This document shows positions 9,291 through 21,960 of a stretch of 64,000 bases of DNA, piece by piece. Both the position numbers and the translations under genes were made by a program. The notes beneath the pieces are model-generated. The model was not told where the DNA came from, searched no databases, and worked only from the letters and a program-made list of their open reading frames with translations. This DNA is from Thalassia testudinum (lineage: Eukaryota > Streptophyta > Magnoliopsida > Alismatales > Hydrocharitaceae): contig JAZHRO010000063.1 in the NCBI GenBank assembly GCA_037157565.1, positions 159,266,501 to 159,330,500 on the forward strand, given 5' to 3'. Numbering within the stretch: the first letter of the stretch is position 1; every line of letters begins with the position of its first letter.

Positions 9291-10683
9291 TTAATTGAAA
9301 TTGACCCACCTTTGAATTAGGATGGACCTATAACTTAACTTGTCTCAACTGGACTTCATACTGGTTAAGTATCAGTACTGACATACCAGTACTAGTATCA
9401 CATATGCTAAGTACCGGTACTGATGGACCAATACCGGTACTGATGGACCAGTACTGATATCCTTAAGTCACAAGTATGAGTTCTATATCTCAATGAGTAT
9501 CGGTGCTGATGCCAAGTACCGGTACTCATAGGTTACAATTTTAGAACTCATGTCTAGATGAGTACTCATCTAGTATTTACTATGAACCGGTACTCATGTT
9601 GAGTAACGGTACTCATTGAGAACGGGTATCTCTCCTGGAAAGGATTGGTCTCAACGAGTATTGGTACTCATGAAGAGTACCAGTACTTGCTGGGTACTGA
9701 TATACCACCTGTAGCCTACCAGTACCTGTACTTGTGAGCTACGGGTTCTGGTGACTTCAAGTCCAGAACCTGACTTGGGACTCATGTGTACCAGTACTCA
9801 TGAAGAGTACTGGTACATGCAAGTCCCAGTTTTGGACTTAAGATGACCTGGAGCTGATATGTAGCTTGCATGTACTGGTACTCATGAATAATACTGATAC
9901 TAGCAACCAACAGTACACATTAAGGTCCAAAACAGTATAGTGGATGTACCGGTATTCATCATTAATACCAATACTTACGACAGTTACAGAATGTATTATG
10001 AGCTTTTCAGGGATATGAAAAGATTATTAATCTCTTGTTAATCTATGATCTAAGCTAGGCGAAATATCTGAACAGATAAATAAATAAAGATCTATGTATA
10101 AAGCTGAATACATCAATATACAAAGACATTAATTTGCCTTAGTTTTAGCATCATATACACGTATAGAAACTGAGTACTACCTATGGAGGAAGATCATACC
10201 TGTGCTCATCTTTGAAACAAAGCAAAAAGGACTGCGGTTAGAGGTCTTCCAACAGATCTCACCCTTGATCTTGATGGACTGCAGAAGAAGATGTTCTTCT
10301 TCTTCTTCAACCGTCCTTCTCCTCTATCTTGAGGTTTCTCACTATTCCTATCTAGGTCATGATGGGGGTGATCACAGAGAATCGGTGGTGGGTTTGATGG
10401 AGACCATAACCCCTTAGTACTAATGCAATTGATCGCACTAATTGCATTGGTGATTTTCACTTCCGCCTATCGAGGAAGTGTTAATCACAAAATTAGGTCT
10501 CTACACATATATAACATAACCACACTAATCTTTTTGCATTTTATACTCATGCCCTTAATAAAACCTGATTTGATCACTTTAGTGATGAGCATTATATGAC
10601 AATCCTTTATATGTTTATTGATTATATGATTACTTAACGCATATATAAGTCCATATGCTGGATTAAAGTCCAACATCTATTGG
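9290..10683. other. Unassigned repeat-rich DNA; possible minus-strand LTR ending at 10675
   Basis: No convincing gene is present. The main feature is the palindrome array at 9366-9990. At the right end, the minus strand from 10675 reads TGTTGGACTTTAATCC, which looks like an LTR start, and it sits where the copia relic on the plus strand is cut. If that is right, an LTR inserted there in minus orientation, but no left boundary or target duplication was found. Confidence 0.3.
9366..9990. repeat. Array of dispersed GTACCGGTAC-type palindromes
   Basis: More than fifteen close variants of a 10-14 base palindrome, for example AGTACCGGTACT, CAGTACTGGTAC and GAGTACCAGTACT, are scattered at irregular spacing over about 600 bases. 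Many are followed by CAT or GAT. The spacing excludes a simple tandem satellite. The design resembles the AGACGTCT arrays in the SIRE-type LTRs here, with a different core. Confidence 0.65.
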
Positions 10684-12977
10684 TCAACCGTGGTATCCTG
10701 ATTCGGGCGCTTCGCATCACATTGCAAACTTGCTATCCACTCTTGACATTACATTAGACTACAATGGCTCAAAAGAAGTCCACTTGGCTAATGGTGAAGG
10801 TGAGCCCATTTTGCTTATTGGTGATACAGTTGTTAACTTCTCTAGACCGCTTTATCTACGACAAATTTTACATGTTCCCAAAGTGCGCAAGAACTTCCTC
10901 TCTATTCAAAAGTTTGCTCTTGATAATAATTGTTTCTTCGAGCTTCACGCCAACTGCTGCCTTGTCAAGGACGAACTCAACCGAGCGATACTTCTTATAG
11001 GGGAATGCAAGTCATGGACTCTACAAAATGTGGCTTCCCAAATCAATAACTCCCGAAGTTGCTACAGCTGCTACAGCTATGTTTCCCTCCAATAAAGCGT
11101 TTCTATCATTGTGGCATTCGCGGTTAGGACATGCACACTTTGCTTTTGTCAGAAAAATTCTTAACTCTTGTGGCTTTTTTTGTTATTGATGATGTTAATA
11201 AACATTTATGTGACCCATGCATGAAAGGCAAGTCACATAAACTTTATACATGGTTGATGATACTGTTCAGTCTCCTTTTGAAGTCATTTATTCTGATGTT
11301 TGGACTTCTCCCACCATTGGATATGACAATAACAAATATATTGTTACTTTCATTGATGCGCACACTAAATACTTATGGCTGTTTCCCATTGCCCAGAAAG
11401 TCGGATGTTTTCTTCATTTTTTTGCAATTCTTTAAATATGTTCAAACTCAATTCAATACATCTATAAAATCTCTTCACTCTGATTGTGGAGGGGGGGGGG
11501 GGGGGAGAGTGTCAAAGGATTTCGCCATGGCTGGTTGAAAATGGAATACTTCACCGTGTTTTTGCTCCTTATACACCTGAGCAAAATGGGTTTGTCCGCT
11601 GAGATTTTGGCCGCTAGCATTCAAGACTGCAGGTTTTTTAATTAATTTCCTTCCTAGTGCCGCAACAAGAGACAAGTTTCCTTGTGAATTGTTACTCAAC
11701 AAGTGCCCAGATTATTCTTTTTTAAAAGCCTTTGGATGTGCGTGCTATCTATTGATTAAATCTTATATGCATCACAAATTAGAACTCCAGTCTGTTCAAC
11801 ATATTTTTATGGGTTATGCCTCACAACACAAAGCTTATGTGTGTTACAATCAATTGACGTCAAAATTCATTGTTGCACGTCATGTCCTCTTTGATGATAT
11901 GGACTTAAACAAGCACCGAGGGTTTGGTTTAAGCAGTTGTCCAATTTCTTGCTTGATCATAGATTCATTAGGTCACAAACAGATACCTTGCTATTTTTTC
12001 TTATTTCTGGAGCAATTCGAATTTATTTTCTTATTTATGTGGATGATATTCTAGTCATTGCAAACAATTCAGATATGCTTCAGAATATTATTCAGCAACT
12101 TGGAGATTGCTTTCCAGTAAGGAACTTGGGTGTTCCTGCCTTCTTTCTTGGCATTGAACTAAAGCATACTCCTGAAGGACTTCTCTCGCAGCGAAGGTAT
12201 ATTGTAGATTTGCTACTGAAGTATCACATGGATGGTGCGAAGCCTATCAAAACTCCTCCACCTTTGAATGTTCTTTCAAAAAGTGATTCATCTTTATTTG
12301 AGTCACTAACATTATTCTGGCAATTGGTAGGAAGCTTACAGTATCCATCTTTCACAAGATCAGATATTATTTTTGCTACAAACAAACTTTCACAGTTTTT
12401 GCATGCACCCACTCAAAAACATTTTGAAGCTGCTACAAGAGTATTACGCTATTTGAAAGGTACTGTTGACTTGGCATTATTCATTAATAAAAAGTCCTCC
12501 GTTCAGTTAGAAGGTTATTCTGATGCTGATTGGGCTAGCTACCCAGATGATACACGTTCCACAACTGGGTATGCTATTTACCTTGGTAATAACTTTATCT
12601 CATGGGCTAGCAAAAAGCAACCTGCGGTTGCTCAATTGAGCACTAAAGCAGAGTATCATGCATTGGCAAACACTACGATTGAGATCACATGGTTACAATC
12701 TCTTCTTCATGAACTTCACATTGCTTTACCTTGTTCACCTATATTATGTTGTGATAATGTAGGAGCAACATACATGACAGCGAATCCAGTGTTTCATGCC
12801 CGAAGCAAATACATTGAAATGGATTTCCACTTTGTTCGTGATAAAGTAGCAAGGAAAGATTTATCAGTACGATTAATCTTAAGCAAAGACCAGGTTGTTG
12901 ATTTGTTTACAGAGTCATTAACTGCTCAGCCGTTTCAGTGCATACAACGCAAACTATGTCTCCTGCAGTCCCCATAG
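10684..12977 (+). pseudogene. pol: Ty1/copia pol relic (protease, integrase, partial RT, RNase H)
   Basis: The sequence opens inside the protease with WYPDSGASHHIAN (catalytic DSG), continuing in the frame 10730-11095. The GAG-pre-integrase region follows (LWHSRLGHAHFAFVRKIL near 11107; CDPCMKGKSHKL near 11210). The integrase core has VIYSDVWTSP and HSDCGGG, interrupted by a run of 15 G at 11491-11505. Most of the RT fingers/palm is deleted between about 11930 and 12000. The remaining RT C-terminus keeps YVDD (12036-12047) and runs in one open frame (11937-12977) through RNase H, with GYSDADWAS, STTGYAIYL and KAEYHAL. The fold resembles the Ale/Retrofit group; that is a judgement by eye. Confidence 0.9.
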
Positions 12978-12980
12978 CTT

Positions 12981-13156
12981 GAGGGTAGGTGATAACACTT
13001 ATAAGACTTGTGTATAAAGTGTTGAGTTATGTGGGTGTATGTTTTTAAAATGTCCTATAACATTCTATAAGAATCTCCGTTGGAGATGTCTGGCAATAAC
13101 AAACCTTCAGAACATTTTCCCAAAATATCTATTGTGTCATAACACCCCCAACACCT
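12981..13156 (+). mobile_element. Polypurine tract and probable short 3' LTR of the copia relic
   Basis: GAGGGTAGG (12981-12989) precedes TGATAACAC at 12990, immediately after the RNase H stop region. TATAAAG occurs at about 13011. A short LTR ending in CCCCCAACA at 13156 would fit a small copia LTR. An alternative is that TGTCATAACACCCCC at 13135 starts a different, longer LTR reaching about 14109. No 5' LTR is in the window for comparison. Confidence 0.4.
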
Positions 13157-15009
13157 AAGTTTCTACCCCTCAACCTAAGCTACCCCTTCATCCAAATTTA
13201 ATTCCATAGGACTTTGAACATCCTTGCAAATTCCCAAGGGGGGACCACACCTCTCTCTCTTCTCCCTCACCTTGCCTCAATCTCATGTGCAGACAATCCC
13301 TCTAACGCTAAACATTCCTAAGCATGCCCATGCAATCCTATGCTATAACATCTCCCCACATCAAGCCACACACACACCAAACGACAACTCCCCATCCCAT
13401 CCGCCAATCTCTCTGTGCAGTCACCCCTCCTATCCCCACACCAAAGCCAACTCCATGCAATCACTCCACTCCACCTCATTCCACGCAAAGAAATCCTCCC
13501 TAGTACATATGTCCCCCCAACAACCACCTATTTATACCCCCCCTCCCCATTCCACACAAGGACAACTTGCCTTGGCCTTGTTCCAGCTCCAATATTCATC
13601 TTACTCTTCAATCTCTCTCCCCCCATTCTTCTCCATCTCATTCACATTGAGTAGAATCCCCTCTCCTACCTCTGCCTTCCTCCATAACGCTCTCCACACT
13701 TCCTTTAGTGTGGGCCCTCTCCTACCACCTTCTAGGTAGTAAGGATTCTCCCTTAGGTCTCTTTTAGTCCCCCCTTCCCTCTACTTCCCTTTACTCCTCC
13801 ATGCCACCTTGGTGCGGCACCTCAACAGGCTTTGTCTTCCTCGACTTGCTACAGCTATTCCTCACTTCCGATGTCTTCCTTTTTCAACTCAAAGTTTCCT
13901 GCAATCTAGCGGATCCAGGGAGATCTTGACAACCTTGCCACACGACCTGCTCCACAACCGCTAATCAGAGAATCATTTCTTCCTTTATATCTCTCATCCT
14001 CCTTTTCTCTCCTCCCTTCTCTAAGCTGTAATATCCTCTTCTTAATTTGTAATAAATTAGACTTGATGCAATATAGTTAGAGGTTCATTTTCATACATCC
14101 TTGCCTACATGATTTTTTTATTATCATGAAAGATACATAAAAAATGAATATATAGAAAACAAACAAAAAAAATAAAATAAGGGACCTCCGAGAGAAAGAC
14201 TCTAAACTCACCATCTAGGTAAAATAAAAATATTTTATTTTGATATTCAAGATTCACAACTATGATGATAATTTTATATTTATATTTCATAAATTTTCTC
14301 GATATCAGTTATCACAAGAGTAAGACTATGCAGATCATAATAGGCATATATTTGTTATTAAAGCAAATATCATCCCTCATATCAGTCATTAATTACTCAA
14401 GTAACACGATTACGTGAATTTCATTAATCAATCAATATTTCGACATATAGTAAGCCAATTGTCTCCATCCATCTTAAAATCATTTACATGTGATATTATA
14501 GTACCTAAGCAAGAATCACTGATTATTTTCAGACTTCAAGACTCAATAAGATAGAATATACATATGAGGCAAAGATGCGAATAAATCACAACCACGAGTT
14601 ATATGAAGAGAGGAATTTAAATATTCCACCTAATGTCACTGAGGGATCATGACAACTTTGAAATGCATGTCCGAGATCCCTTGCTACTGTATTAGGGACC
14701 AACATTACAATAAAATATATTTTTGATAATCATATTTTAAGGATAGATCTATTTTTGAATACAAAAATAACGTGGGTGATAAAAAAATTCTATCTCAAGA
14801 AATTAGTTACTATTTTTGAGACAGATATACCATCCCTAAAATTTGATCACCCTCCTTTTAACTTTCCTACTTAAATCCTCCGAAATCTGTCCCAGCCATT
14901 TTCCCTCCTACAATTTTCTTTCCCTCCAAATCCCCACCTCAAAACCCTTTCACCACATTTCCCATATCTCCTTTACCCTAAACCTCAACACTACCGCACG
15001 CATCCACTG
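13157..15009. other. Unassigned DNA, pyrimidine-rich then AT-rich
   Basis: 13157-14040 is strongly C/T-rich on the plus strand, with a TATTTATA box at 13529-13536 and AATAAATT-like sequence near 14052. It could be a chromovirus-type LTR (TGTCATAACACCCCC start at 13135, possible end ACA at 14109), but flanking duplications were not found. 14110-15009 is AT-rich with no recognisable gene. Confidence 0.3.
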
Positions 15010-15420
15010 TATCACCTCCCTCACTGACCTCATCCTCCCCTCCTCCAAGAAGCGCCCTCGATCCCCCTCCCCTCCCTCCTCCTCCTCCCCCCCTCGCCTC
15101 CACTACAAAGCCTCCCCCGACATCCCCTCCCTCACTCCCGACCAGCTCAAGTGCATCAAGATCAATCGCTGCCTCACCAGGTCCAAGTGCAACAGCAGCC
15201 TCTACGCCGAGCGGATCGCCGAGGCCAAAGTGGAACGCTTGAGCTTTGTGGTGCTGGAGGAGCTACTCATGGAGGAGACGTCGCTGGAGCTCCAGAAGGC
15301 CTACATGAGGAACCTGTGGAGGCTATGGGGAGCGCCACGATTTTCCTGTCGTAGCATCTAATCTTCAACACGCTCAACTCGATCTCATTTGATAACGTGA
15401 AGGCTATTATCATTGGGCAG
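15010..15420 (+). pseudogene. UNG: Uracil-DNA glycosylase, exon 1 relic
   Basis: Uracil-DNA glycosylase removes uracil from DNA at the start of base-excision repair. The relic shows the plant N-terminal pattern TSLTDLILPSSKK, a Ser/Pro-rich linker, LTPDQLKCIKINRC, the YAERIAEA helix, LEELLMEETSLE, QKAYMRNL and, after a frameshift, ATIF...HLIFNTLN...FDNVKAIIIGQ. The last block normally leads straight into the catalytic DPYHG loop. Here it stops at a consensus 5' splice site (GTAAATGG at 15421), where an intron would interrupt VIIGQ/DPYHG. A small deletion shifts frame near 15325 and a TAG (about 15355) sits just before HLIFN. No later exon was found, so this is a truncated, inactivated copy. 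Homology is recognised from the family, not searched. Confidence 0.8.
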
Positions 15421-16362
15421 GTAAATGGTTGCCTGTAGGTTGGAAACCTTTCCCGTTTGGGTCCATTTTCTTCTGGTCTTTATTCCCAATGCCGGTTTAA
15501 GCTCTGTATCATTATCCTCTATAGTGCCAATGTGTTATATGGAGAGACAATGTTGGATTCATGATCTTTGATGTGCTACTCTCCATTGCAACATGCTCCG
15601 TAAGTAGTTTGGGAACCAATCACTGAGCCAACACAATGGGGATGGATAGCAAAAATACATCAGAAGGGTTTTCTTAATCTTAACATGATAAATAGTATCC
15701 AAAAAGAGGATTGAGGTTTATTAATGTGTATTACATGTTGAGACAATTCAAACGGTATGAAAAATGTTCAAATTGGAGGTCGTTGGACCCCTGAACCACC
15801 CAAAATACTCGAGAGGGCTCCTAAACTAATCTGGTTTAGCTGTTGGGCTACCCACAGGTTGCTCGCCACATGGCATTCTCTCATTTGCTGGGAATGCATG
15901 CCACAGATCGCAATTTAGCAGTTGAGATTGTGCTACGTGACAGTTGATCGTGCACCTCACCTATGCTCCTGCACACAACCTCCTCCCTTGCACCTTTTGT
16001 CTACGCGCTACACGTGCTTATTCACTGCACACGCTCTCTGATGCACTATGCCTACCCTCCACGCATGAGTTGCACATATAGTGCCCCTCTGTCAACATTC
16101 TCTTCGTTGTCTCCTCTTCCCTTCTTCTCTCTTCCCTCTTCCCTCCCTATTCATCTTTCTCATGAAGTTTGTAAATTGAAGGGGCAAATGATGGCCCAAA
16201 ACCCTAACTAGGGCTTTAAATAATCCATTAACGTAGATTAGGGTTATGGAGGCTGAATTTTGACAAAAATACTCCCTGGTGTTGATTTAATTATGCCTCA
16301 TACCTATTCATCTCATTTTTTGCATAACTTCAACTAAACCCCTCAGATTTCCATGAAATAAG
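15421..16362 (+). other. Probable UNG intron remnant and unassigned DNA
   Basis: The first few hundred bases follow the splice donor and look intron-like (T-rich, no open frame). The DPYHG exon of the glycosylase is absent before the next retrotransposon starts at 16363. Nothing else is recognised. Confidence 0.4.
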
Positions 16363-18430
16363 TGATAAACACCAGTTTATAATTACTCTTATGCCTAAAA
16401 ACACATCTAGTTCTTAGGTTTTGCACATTGCAATATGATTTGGGATTGCAATTAGGCATTTCATAGTTTAGGAATGCATTACATTATTTTTGTAGTTTTA
16501 CACCTTTTCATTGTCAGGAATGATCACACAGTGAAAATCACTAAAATCCTCACATTGTGAAAGGTAAAAGATGAAGATTGAGCTCATTCCATATGGATCT
16601 CAGCTCAATCCAACTCACCTTAGTTGGATTGCACCTCAACCCAGTTCAATGCAGCTGGATCCAGTTCATCCCAGCTCTACACAGCTCATGGTAGCTCTAC
16701 TTGATCAAGCCTAGCTAGTAGTCATCAACTAGCTAAGCCTGATCAGCTGAAGAGTCCTCAACCAGCTCAGGTTAGCTAAATTCCAGCACCTAAAGAATTA
16801 ACTTAGCTCAACTTAGTTGAGCTACCAGACCTAATCTAACTAGATAGGAAGTCTTCGGGAAGACTAGCTCCACCTGAACTCATCTCCAGACCAGAAGAAG
16901 CCAGCTCAATTTAGCTTAGCTTAGCTACTAGAAAAGAACTAGCTAGCAAAGCTAGCTATTGAGTTCACTAGCTTGTCCACTACAGCTACTTCCAGCTGCA
17001 GAAACACCATGCAGCTTAAGTCTTCCTCCTTGCGGCAAAACCCTAGCTTCCTCCTCTACTCATCTACTAGCTAAGTTAGCTTAGCTAAGCTCCACCTAAG
17101 CTCTACCATGGCCAACCACCTCCCCTACTTAGCTCCACTACTACCTCCTACTCCTACTCCTACTCCCTTTGGAGCCAACTTAACCACCATTCAATCTCTT
17201 CCCTTTTGGCACCAAAGCATGGCACCTTTTCTCCCCTCAACCACCATCAAAAGACACCTATAATTGGCACCAAAAATCCCTTCTAGAAACCCTCCTTCTT
17301 GGTGCCAAAATCACCCTAAACATCCACCATACACATGTCCTCCAAAGCCATCCACACCATTCATCCTTTCCCTCCAAAACCCCCTTCTAGAAGCCTTCCC
17401 TTTTGGTGCCAAACCATGGTGCCTTTCCACCATGGACGACCACCAAAGGGTGGCTAATCACCCATAACCACCGCCACCTACACCCCTTAGTTGGCACCAC
17501 TTATTCCTAGCCCTAAATCCATTAACCACCATCCTAAAAACCCATCCTAGCCCTTCATCTAACTCCATGCCAACCTCCCATTCCACCTTATAAAAGGACC
17601 ACTAACCACCACATATCAACCATTCTTGGCTACATTAAACTTTCTACACCGTAGTCTACTTAATTGTCCAAAGAAGGAGAGGAGAGAAGAAGATTAAGGA
17701 GTCAAACCCTTGCCTCCTTGCTACCTTCTTCTTCTTCCTTCTTCCTTGGACTATTCCAAGTAGCACTTCACCATTGGGGAATGGCCAAGCAGAAGAGGAG
17801 TGTAGCGTGTAGGACATCCACCATGAGAAGGAGGAAACGAGCATTATCATCAAGGACAAAGATCTCAAGAAGGAGGCCTTTTTAAGTGCAAGAGCTTCTA
17901 GACTTGGAGCAAGGAACCTTCGTCTTTAGATTCGATGGGAGAATTTTTTATTATTTGTCTTTCTTTTTCTGTTAGTTTAATTGTAGAAGCATTTCTCTAC
18001 AATCTTTTGTAAGATGAATTTTCCCATTAATACACTAGCCTTTCTATGATTTCTACTTGTGCTAGTCTCTTTCCTTTGTTTATCTTAGTGCACTACACTT
18101 TTCTCTTCTAATTACCTTAGATGCATTTGACTAGAGTGAGTTTAGAAGAGAGGATTCTTTTCTATCACTTAGGCGTAGGTCTTTTAGTTGAGTCTTATCT
18201 TAGTGCCTCAATTTTTCCAAAACCCTAAAAAAAATTACAAAGCCAAAATACAAAAAGATTGAAGTTTTGAGAGAGCGATAGAGAGAATCTATTTATTAAC
18301 TAAAGTTCTTCCTTGGATCACCTTAGATACTCCACTATCTTGGTATTACAAATTTCAAAAGTTGGTCGATTTTACGTGTTGCAATAACACTAATTTACAT
18401 CAATTATAAAATCTCATATTTTTCGCATCA
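16363..18430 (+). mobile_element. 5' LTR of D1
   Basis: The LTR starts TGATAAACACCAG and ends TTCGCATCA, followed five bases later by the primer site; length is 2068 bases. An AGCT-dense domain fills about 16570-17110. TATAAAA lies at 17589-17595. The start forms a short inverted repeat (TGATAAAC...GTTTAT). It aligns by eye with the D2 LTRs read on the other strand and with 43119-44097. Confidence 0.85.
16570..17110 (+). repeat. AGCT-dense domain in the D1 LTR
   Basis: The tetranucleotide AGCT recurs dozens of times in short overlapping motifs such as TTAGCTTAGCT and TCAGCTC. The same domain is present in all four D LTRs in this window (also 30655-31420, 40370-41120 and 43320-43870). It has no coding potential and no fixed period. 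Confidence 0.75.
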
Positions 18431-18435
18431 CTTTT

Positions 18436-18453
18436 TGGCATTGTTGCCGGGGA
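18436..18453 (+). promoter_or_regulatory. Primer-binding site of D1 (tRNA-Asp type)
   Basis: TGGCATTGTTGCCGGGGA lies five bases after the LTR. The intact D2 site is TGGCGCCGTTGCCGGGGA, complementary to a plant tRNA-Asp 3' end, the usual Athila primer. The D1 site has two changes. Confidence 0.8.
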
Positions 18454-20125
18454 GGCACGACTTAGTCTTTGATTCTCTCTCTTGCTTAATTAGGTCTTCA
18501 CTAATTTTATCTTTACTTTGACTTAGATGCGAATTAGGAGTAGGAGTGGGATTTGGATTCGCTTGGAGCAGAAGCTTCAAGTTGTCTTTTCTTCCTGCGA
18601 ATTCCAGGTAAGTACCTAAGTCAAAACCCATCAAAATTCCAAGAAAATCTCCAAAAAAATCTTTAAAATATCAAAACATATAAAAACAAGAAAATCAAGG
18701 TTGGTGGACCTTTGAAATTGTTGATTGCTTATTTTCTTCAATTCTCCACCACCTTCTTCATATTAGTGTTGAATTTTTGAAAATCCAGACTTCTATCTTC
18801 ATTTTCAAAAATCAAGTTTGGGTACAAAGAGGCTTCCTAAAATCTTCAAACTCTACCCAAGGAAGTCCCTTTGATTCAGGAACTTAACCTCCAAATTTCA
18901 GAAGATTTAGATGAATATAAAAAATTTAAAAATTCATGGATTAAACAGGGTTCACACCCTAATTTCTTATTATTTTCTTACTATCTGTGAATTTTATAAC
19001 TTTTTCTACTTATTAGATTTAGACAATTTATATTTTTGAATCCTTGATAAAATCTTTATAACATATAAAATTTTCAAAAATTTCAGAGATTGTTTGAGGT
19101 TTCTGTAGAATCAATTTTCCGAATCTATCTTTTGTAATTTTTGACACCAGTATAGAAACAAATTCCAAGAAAACATCAAACAACTCTCAAAAATCTTTAA
19201 AAAATCAATTTTGGAATCCTTGTTTTATTTTCTTTTAGGTGGTTGTTTGTCTTGTTTGGACCACCACCTAAAAATATTGTTAAAAAGAGATTCATTTTAG
19301 GAGTTGCCTATATATGTTTTCTACTTTAGAGTTTTGATTTTCTCTCTTAGTCACACAATCAACTAAAGGAATTGGCTTCCATCAACCCAAAACTTGATTG
19401 TCTTATTGTGTGAAACACTTTCAAACTTGTTTGGATACATTGAAAGAGAGAATCCTAAAATCTACATCATCTATATCAAACCCTAAAAATCATTCACCAT
19501 AATCTTTGTTTGCATACTCATTGTTTTGGCGTGGGCGTCACATTCCCACCCAAATTCGCACACACACAAAAGAGAAATAACTAGGCATTACCCCAATCAA
19601 CGCCTTTCATTTCCCATGCACATCTAAGTTTCCTACGCTTAACAACTAAAATTTGTAGTCACTAGACCATTAAGGACTTCATTCAATTCTAAGCTTGATA
19701 TCCGATTGTTAAGATTTCTTTAATTGATCCTAATTCCCTTAATCAAACCTAGTTAAGGCTAAAAGGGAAATCAAACGACAACTACGGGTTTATACAAGCC
19801 CCCGATGATTTTTCCATGACATACTTGGGTCCAATCCACCTCTTCTAGTCTAGCCAGATTAATTTTGGGAAGTAGGATTAGCTATTGATTTCTTAAATTT
19901 TGAGTTCCCAAGTCTTAGGTTTTTCTTAAGGAGTCAACTTTAAGTTAGGCTTAGAATTTTGATTGCTTGAATTGCACACTTTTATCTCATGTCTTCCCTT
20001 CTCTCCTCCCCATTCTTTTCTTATATGCACGGGCACCGGTCCCAAAATCCACACTTGGAGAGATCATTTGATTATGCCCCCTGCACCAAAAAATTGCCTT
20101 CTTCTTATTTGCATAATTCTAAAAA
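18454..20125 (+). other. Untranslated leader of D1
   Basis: About 1.7 kb of AT-rich sequence without a sustained reading frame separates the primer site from gag. D2 has a comparable leader of about 1.5 kb. It probably contains packaging signals, but none is identifiable by eye. Confidence 0.5.
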
Positions 20126-21960
20126 ATGGAAAATCCAGAAAATAGGTCTAGAAATGCCTCCACTTCCACTTCCACGCCACCTAACCCTAACCCTCTAGAA
20201 TCTAGCTTTACCCCACCTCCACAACCTAATCTTCCTATCCCTGAGTTGGGATTAGGACATTCACAAAACCCTGAGCAACCTAAGCAAAACCTGCCCAATC
20301 CCCTTCTCCTAATGGTTGATCAACTAGGTCGACTTCAGGCGAATCGGCAAGAGTTGGCTAGGACTATAATGAACCTAGCCAACCAAGCACCACCCCTCAA
20401 GGAACCCACCATTCCTTTGAAGGATTTCTACGATCCTTCAAATAATCACAAAGGACCCAGGGTGGTCATACCAGAAGGGGATTTCGAATTCAAACCAGTT
20501 GTTTGAACCTCATTAAGCATTTTCATGGCCTTTCGAGAGGATCCTTTTAGCCATCTCGAGGAATTAATTGTCCTTGCCCAAACTACTTGCTCTCGTAATG
20601 TATGGGAAGATTTGTGGCTCATGAGACTTTTTCCTTTCTCCTTAAGGACAAGGTAGCTTATTGGTTCAGGACAGTTGGTAGACTTATCACCACCTGGCCT
20701 CAGATGTGCTTTCCTTAAGAAAATTTTCTCGGTTGGTTGTACAAATGGTTCAAGAAGATCTATTATGACCTTCCAACAAAAATCTAGTAAGACTTTACAT
20801 GATTCTTGGGAAAGATTTCAAGAACTGTTAAGAAGTTGCCTGCACCACGAGATTCCATTATGGCAGCTCGTGCAGATCTTCTATCAAAGATTAGAACATC
20901 AACTTAGACGTTTCGTTGATGCCTCATGTGGCTGGAACTTCTTAAACAAGGACGCTGAGAGTATCTATGACCTTTTTGAAGAAATGAGTGGAAACTCATT
21001 TAATCATGCTTCCATGAACACTTAATTAACCCGCAGATTGGTGTTCATGAGATATGCACTCAATCCATCCCCATAACCCAAGATGACATACAAATGATTG
21101 TCCAGAGACTTGACCGGATGCAAATAAATCAAAAGAAAATTGAGGAAAGACTTAACACATCCAATCAAGCTTCACATCTAACCCCGCCTAACATCCTTAA
21201 AAGAGAAAACCTGCACAATGTTGGTGTTGCCCCTAAGGATAATCTTTTCCTTGAGGCTTCACATGGTTTAGTTGGGACTTTCAATTATATGAATGTTAAT
21301 CCTAACCCAGCCACCGAAAATATTTTCGCCCTCTAGGAGTACCTTAGAAATCCCTCCAACTCCATCAATGCAAATTGGAGGAACTACGCGATTCACTCTT
21401 GGAACAATCCAGTTCCTCCCCAAATACAAAACCGATTTGAGAGCCAACCTATGCCATCCCAAGAAGACATTAATTGCCAAGTTATGAAAACCCTGCAAGG
21501 TATGCATACTCAAATGTCAGAGGTAACCTGTGTTGTTACAAATCTTCAAAATCAGATTGGGATTACTCCAATTCAATGACCTGTAGGCAATTTGCCTTCT
21601 CAGCCCATGCCCAATCCCAACAACTAGAGCAACCATTACTAGGGCAGGAATCAAAATCAAAACCATTTTGTACAACCTCCCATAAACCCAGCACCACAGC
21701 GCCCCCCGGGTTTCCACCAACATTAGGCCCCAAGACCTCCTCCCAGGAATAACCACACTGCAAATGCAGTCATTCTGAGGAGTAGGAAACTACCCAAGAT
21801 CCTGGGCTTTCTCATTAAACCCACCCCACTCCTATGCAGGTTGACTCTACCCCCACCCCCACTCAGGAAAAAGAAAAACAACAATCTCAAAGCAGAAATC
21901 GTATTCCTTTTCCCTAAGCATTTCACTCCACTACTCCCAAGAAAAAGAAATTTGAGCCCT
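20126..21960 (+). pseudogene. gag: D1 gag, broken
   Basis: This is the structural particle protein of the element. Start ATG at 20126 (MENPENRS...), equivalent to METQQNRS in D2. The first open part (20126-20506) includes LLLMVDQLGRLQ and LKDFYDPS...EGDFEFKP. After a frameshift, homology continues with FHGL, LMRLFPFS, AYWFRTVGR, RSIMTFQQKSSKTLHDSWERFQELLRSCLHHEIPLWQLVQIFYQRLE and DLFEEMSGNSFNHASMNT, ending at a stop at 21025. A downstream segment (21094-21336) retains RLDRMQINQKKIEERL. At least five interruptions relative to D2 make it inactive. Confidence 0.85.

Noticed and set aside
9366..9990. CRISPR-like array
   Set aside because: Units are irregularly spaced, variable and palindromic without unique equal-length spacers, and the DNA is plant nuclear.
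10206..10460. 84-codon minus-strand frame
   Set aside because: No recognisable domain, lies in repeat DNA, and contains a simple Lys/Glu stretch from a CTT repeat.
11491..11505. Fifteen-G run as a functional quadruplex
   Set aside because: It interrupts a dead integrase frame and is more likely slippage or a sequencing artefact.
13224..13739. 171-codon Pro/His/Ser-rich frame
   Set aside because: Pyrimidine-rich low-complexity DNA gives open frames by composition; no start context or domain, and it sits in a probable LTR.
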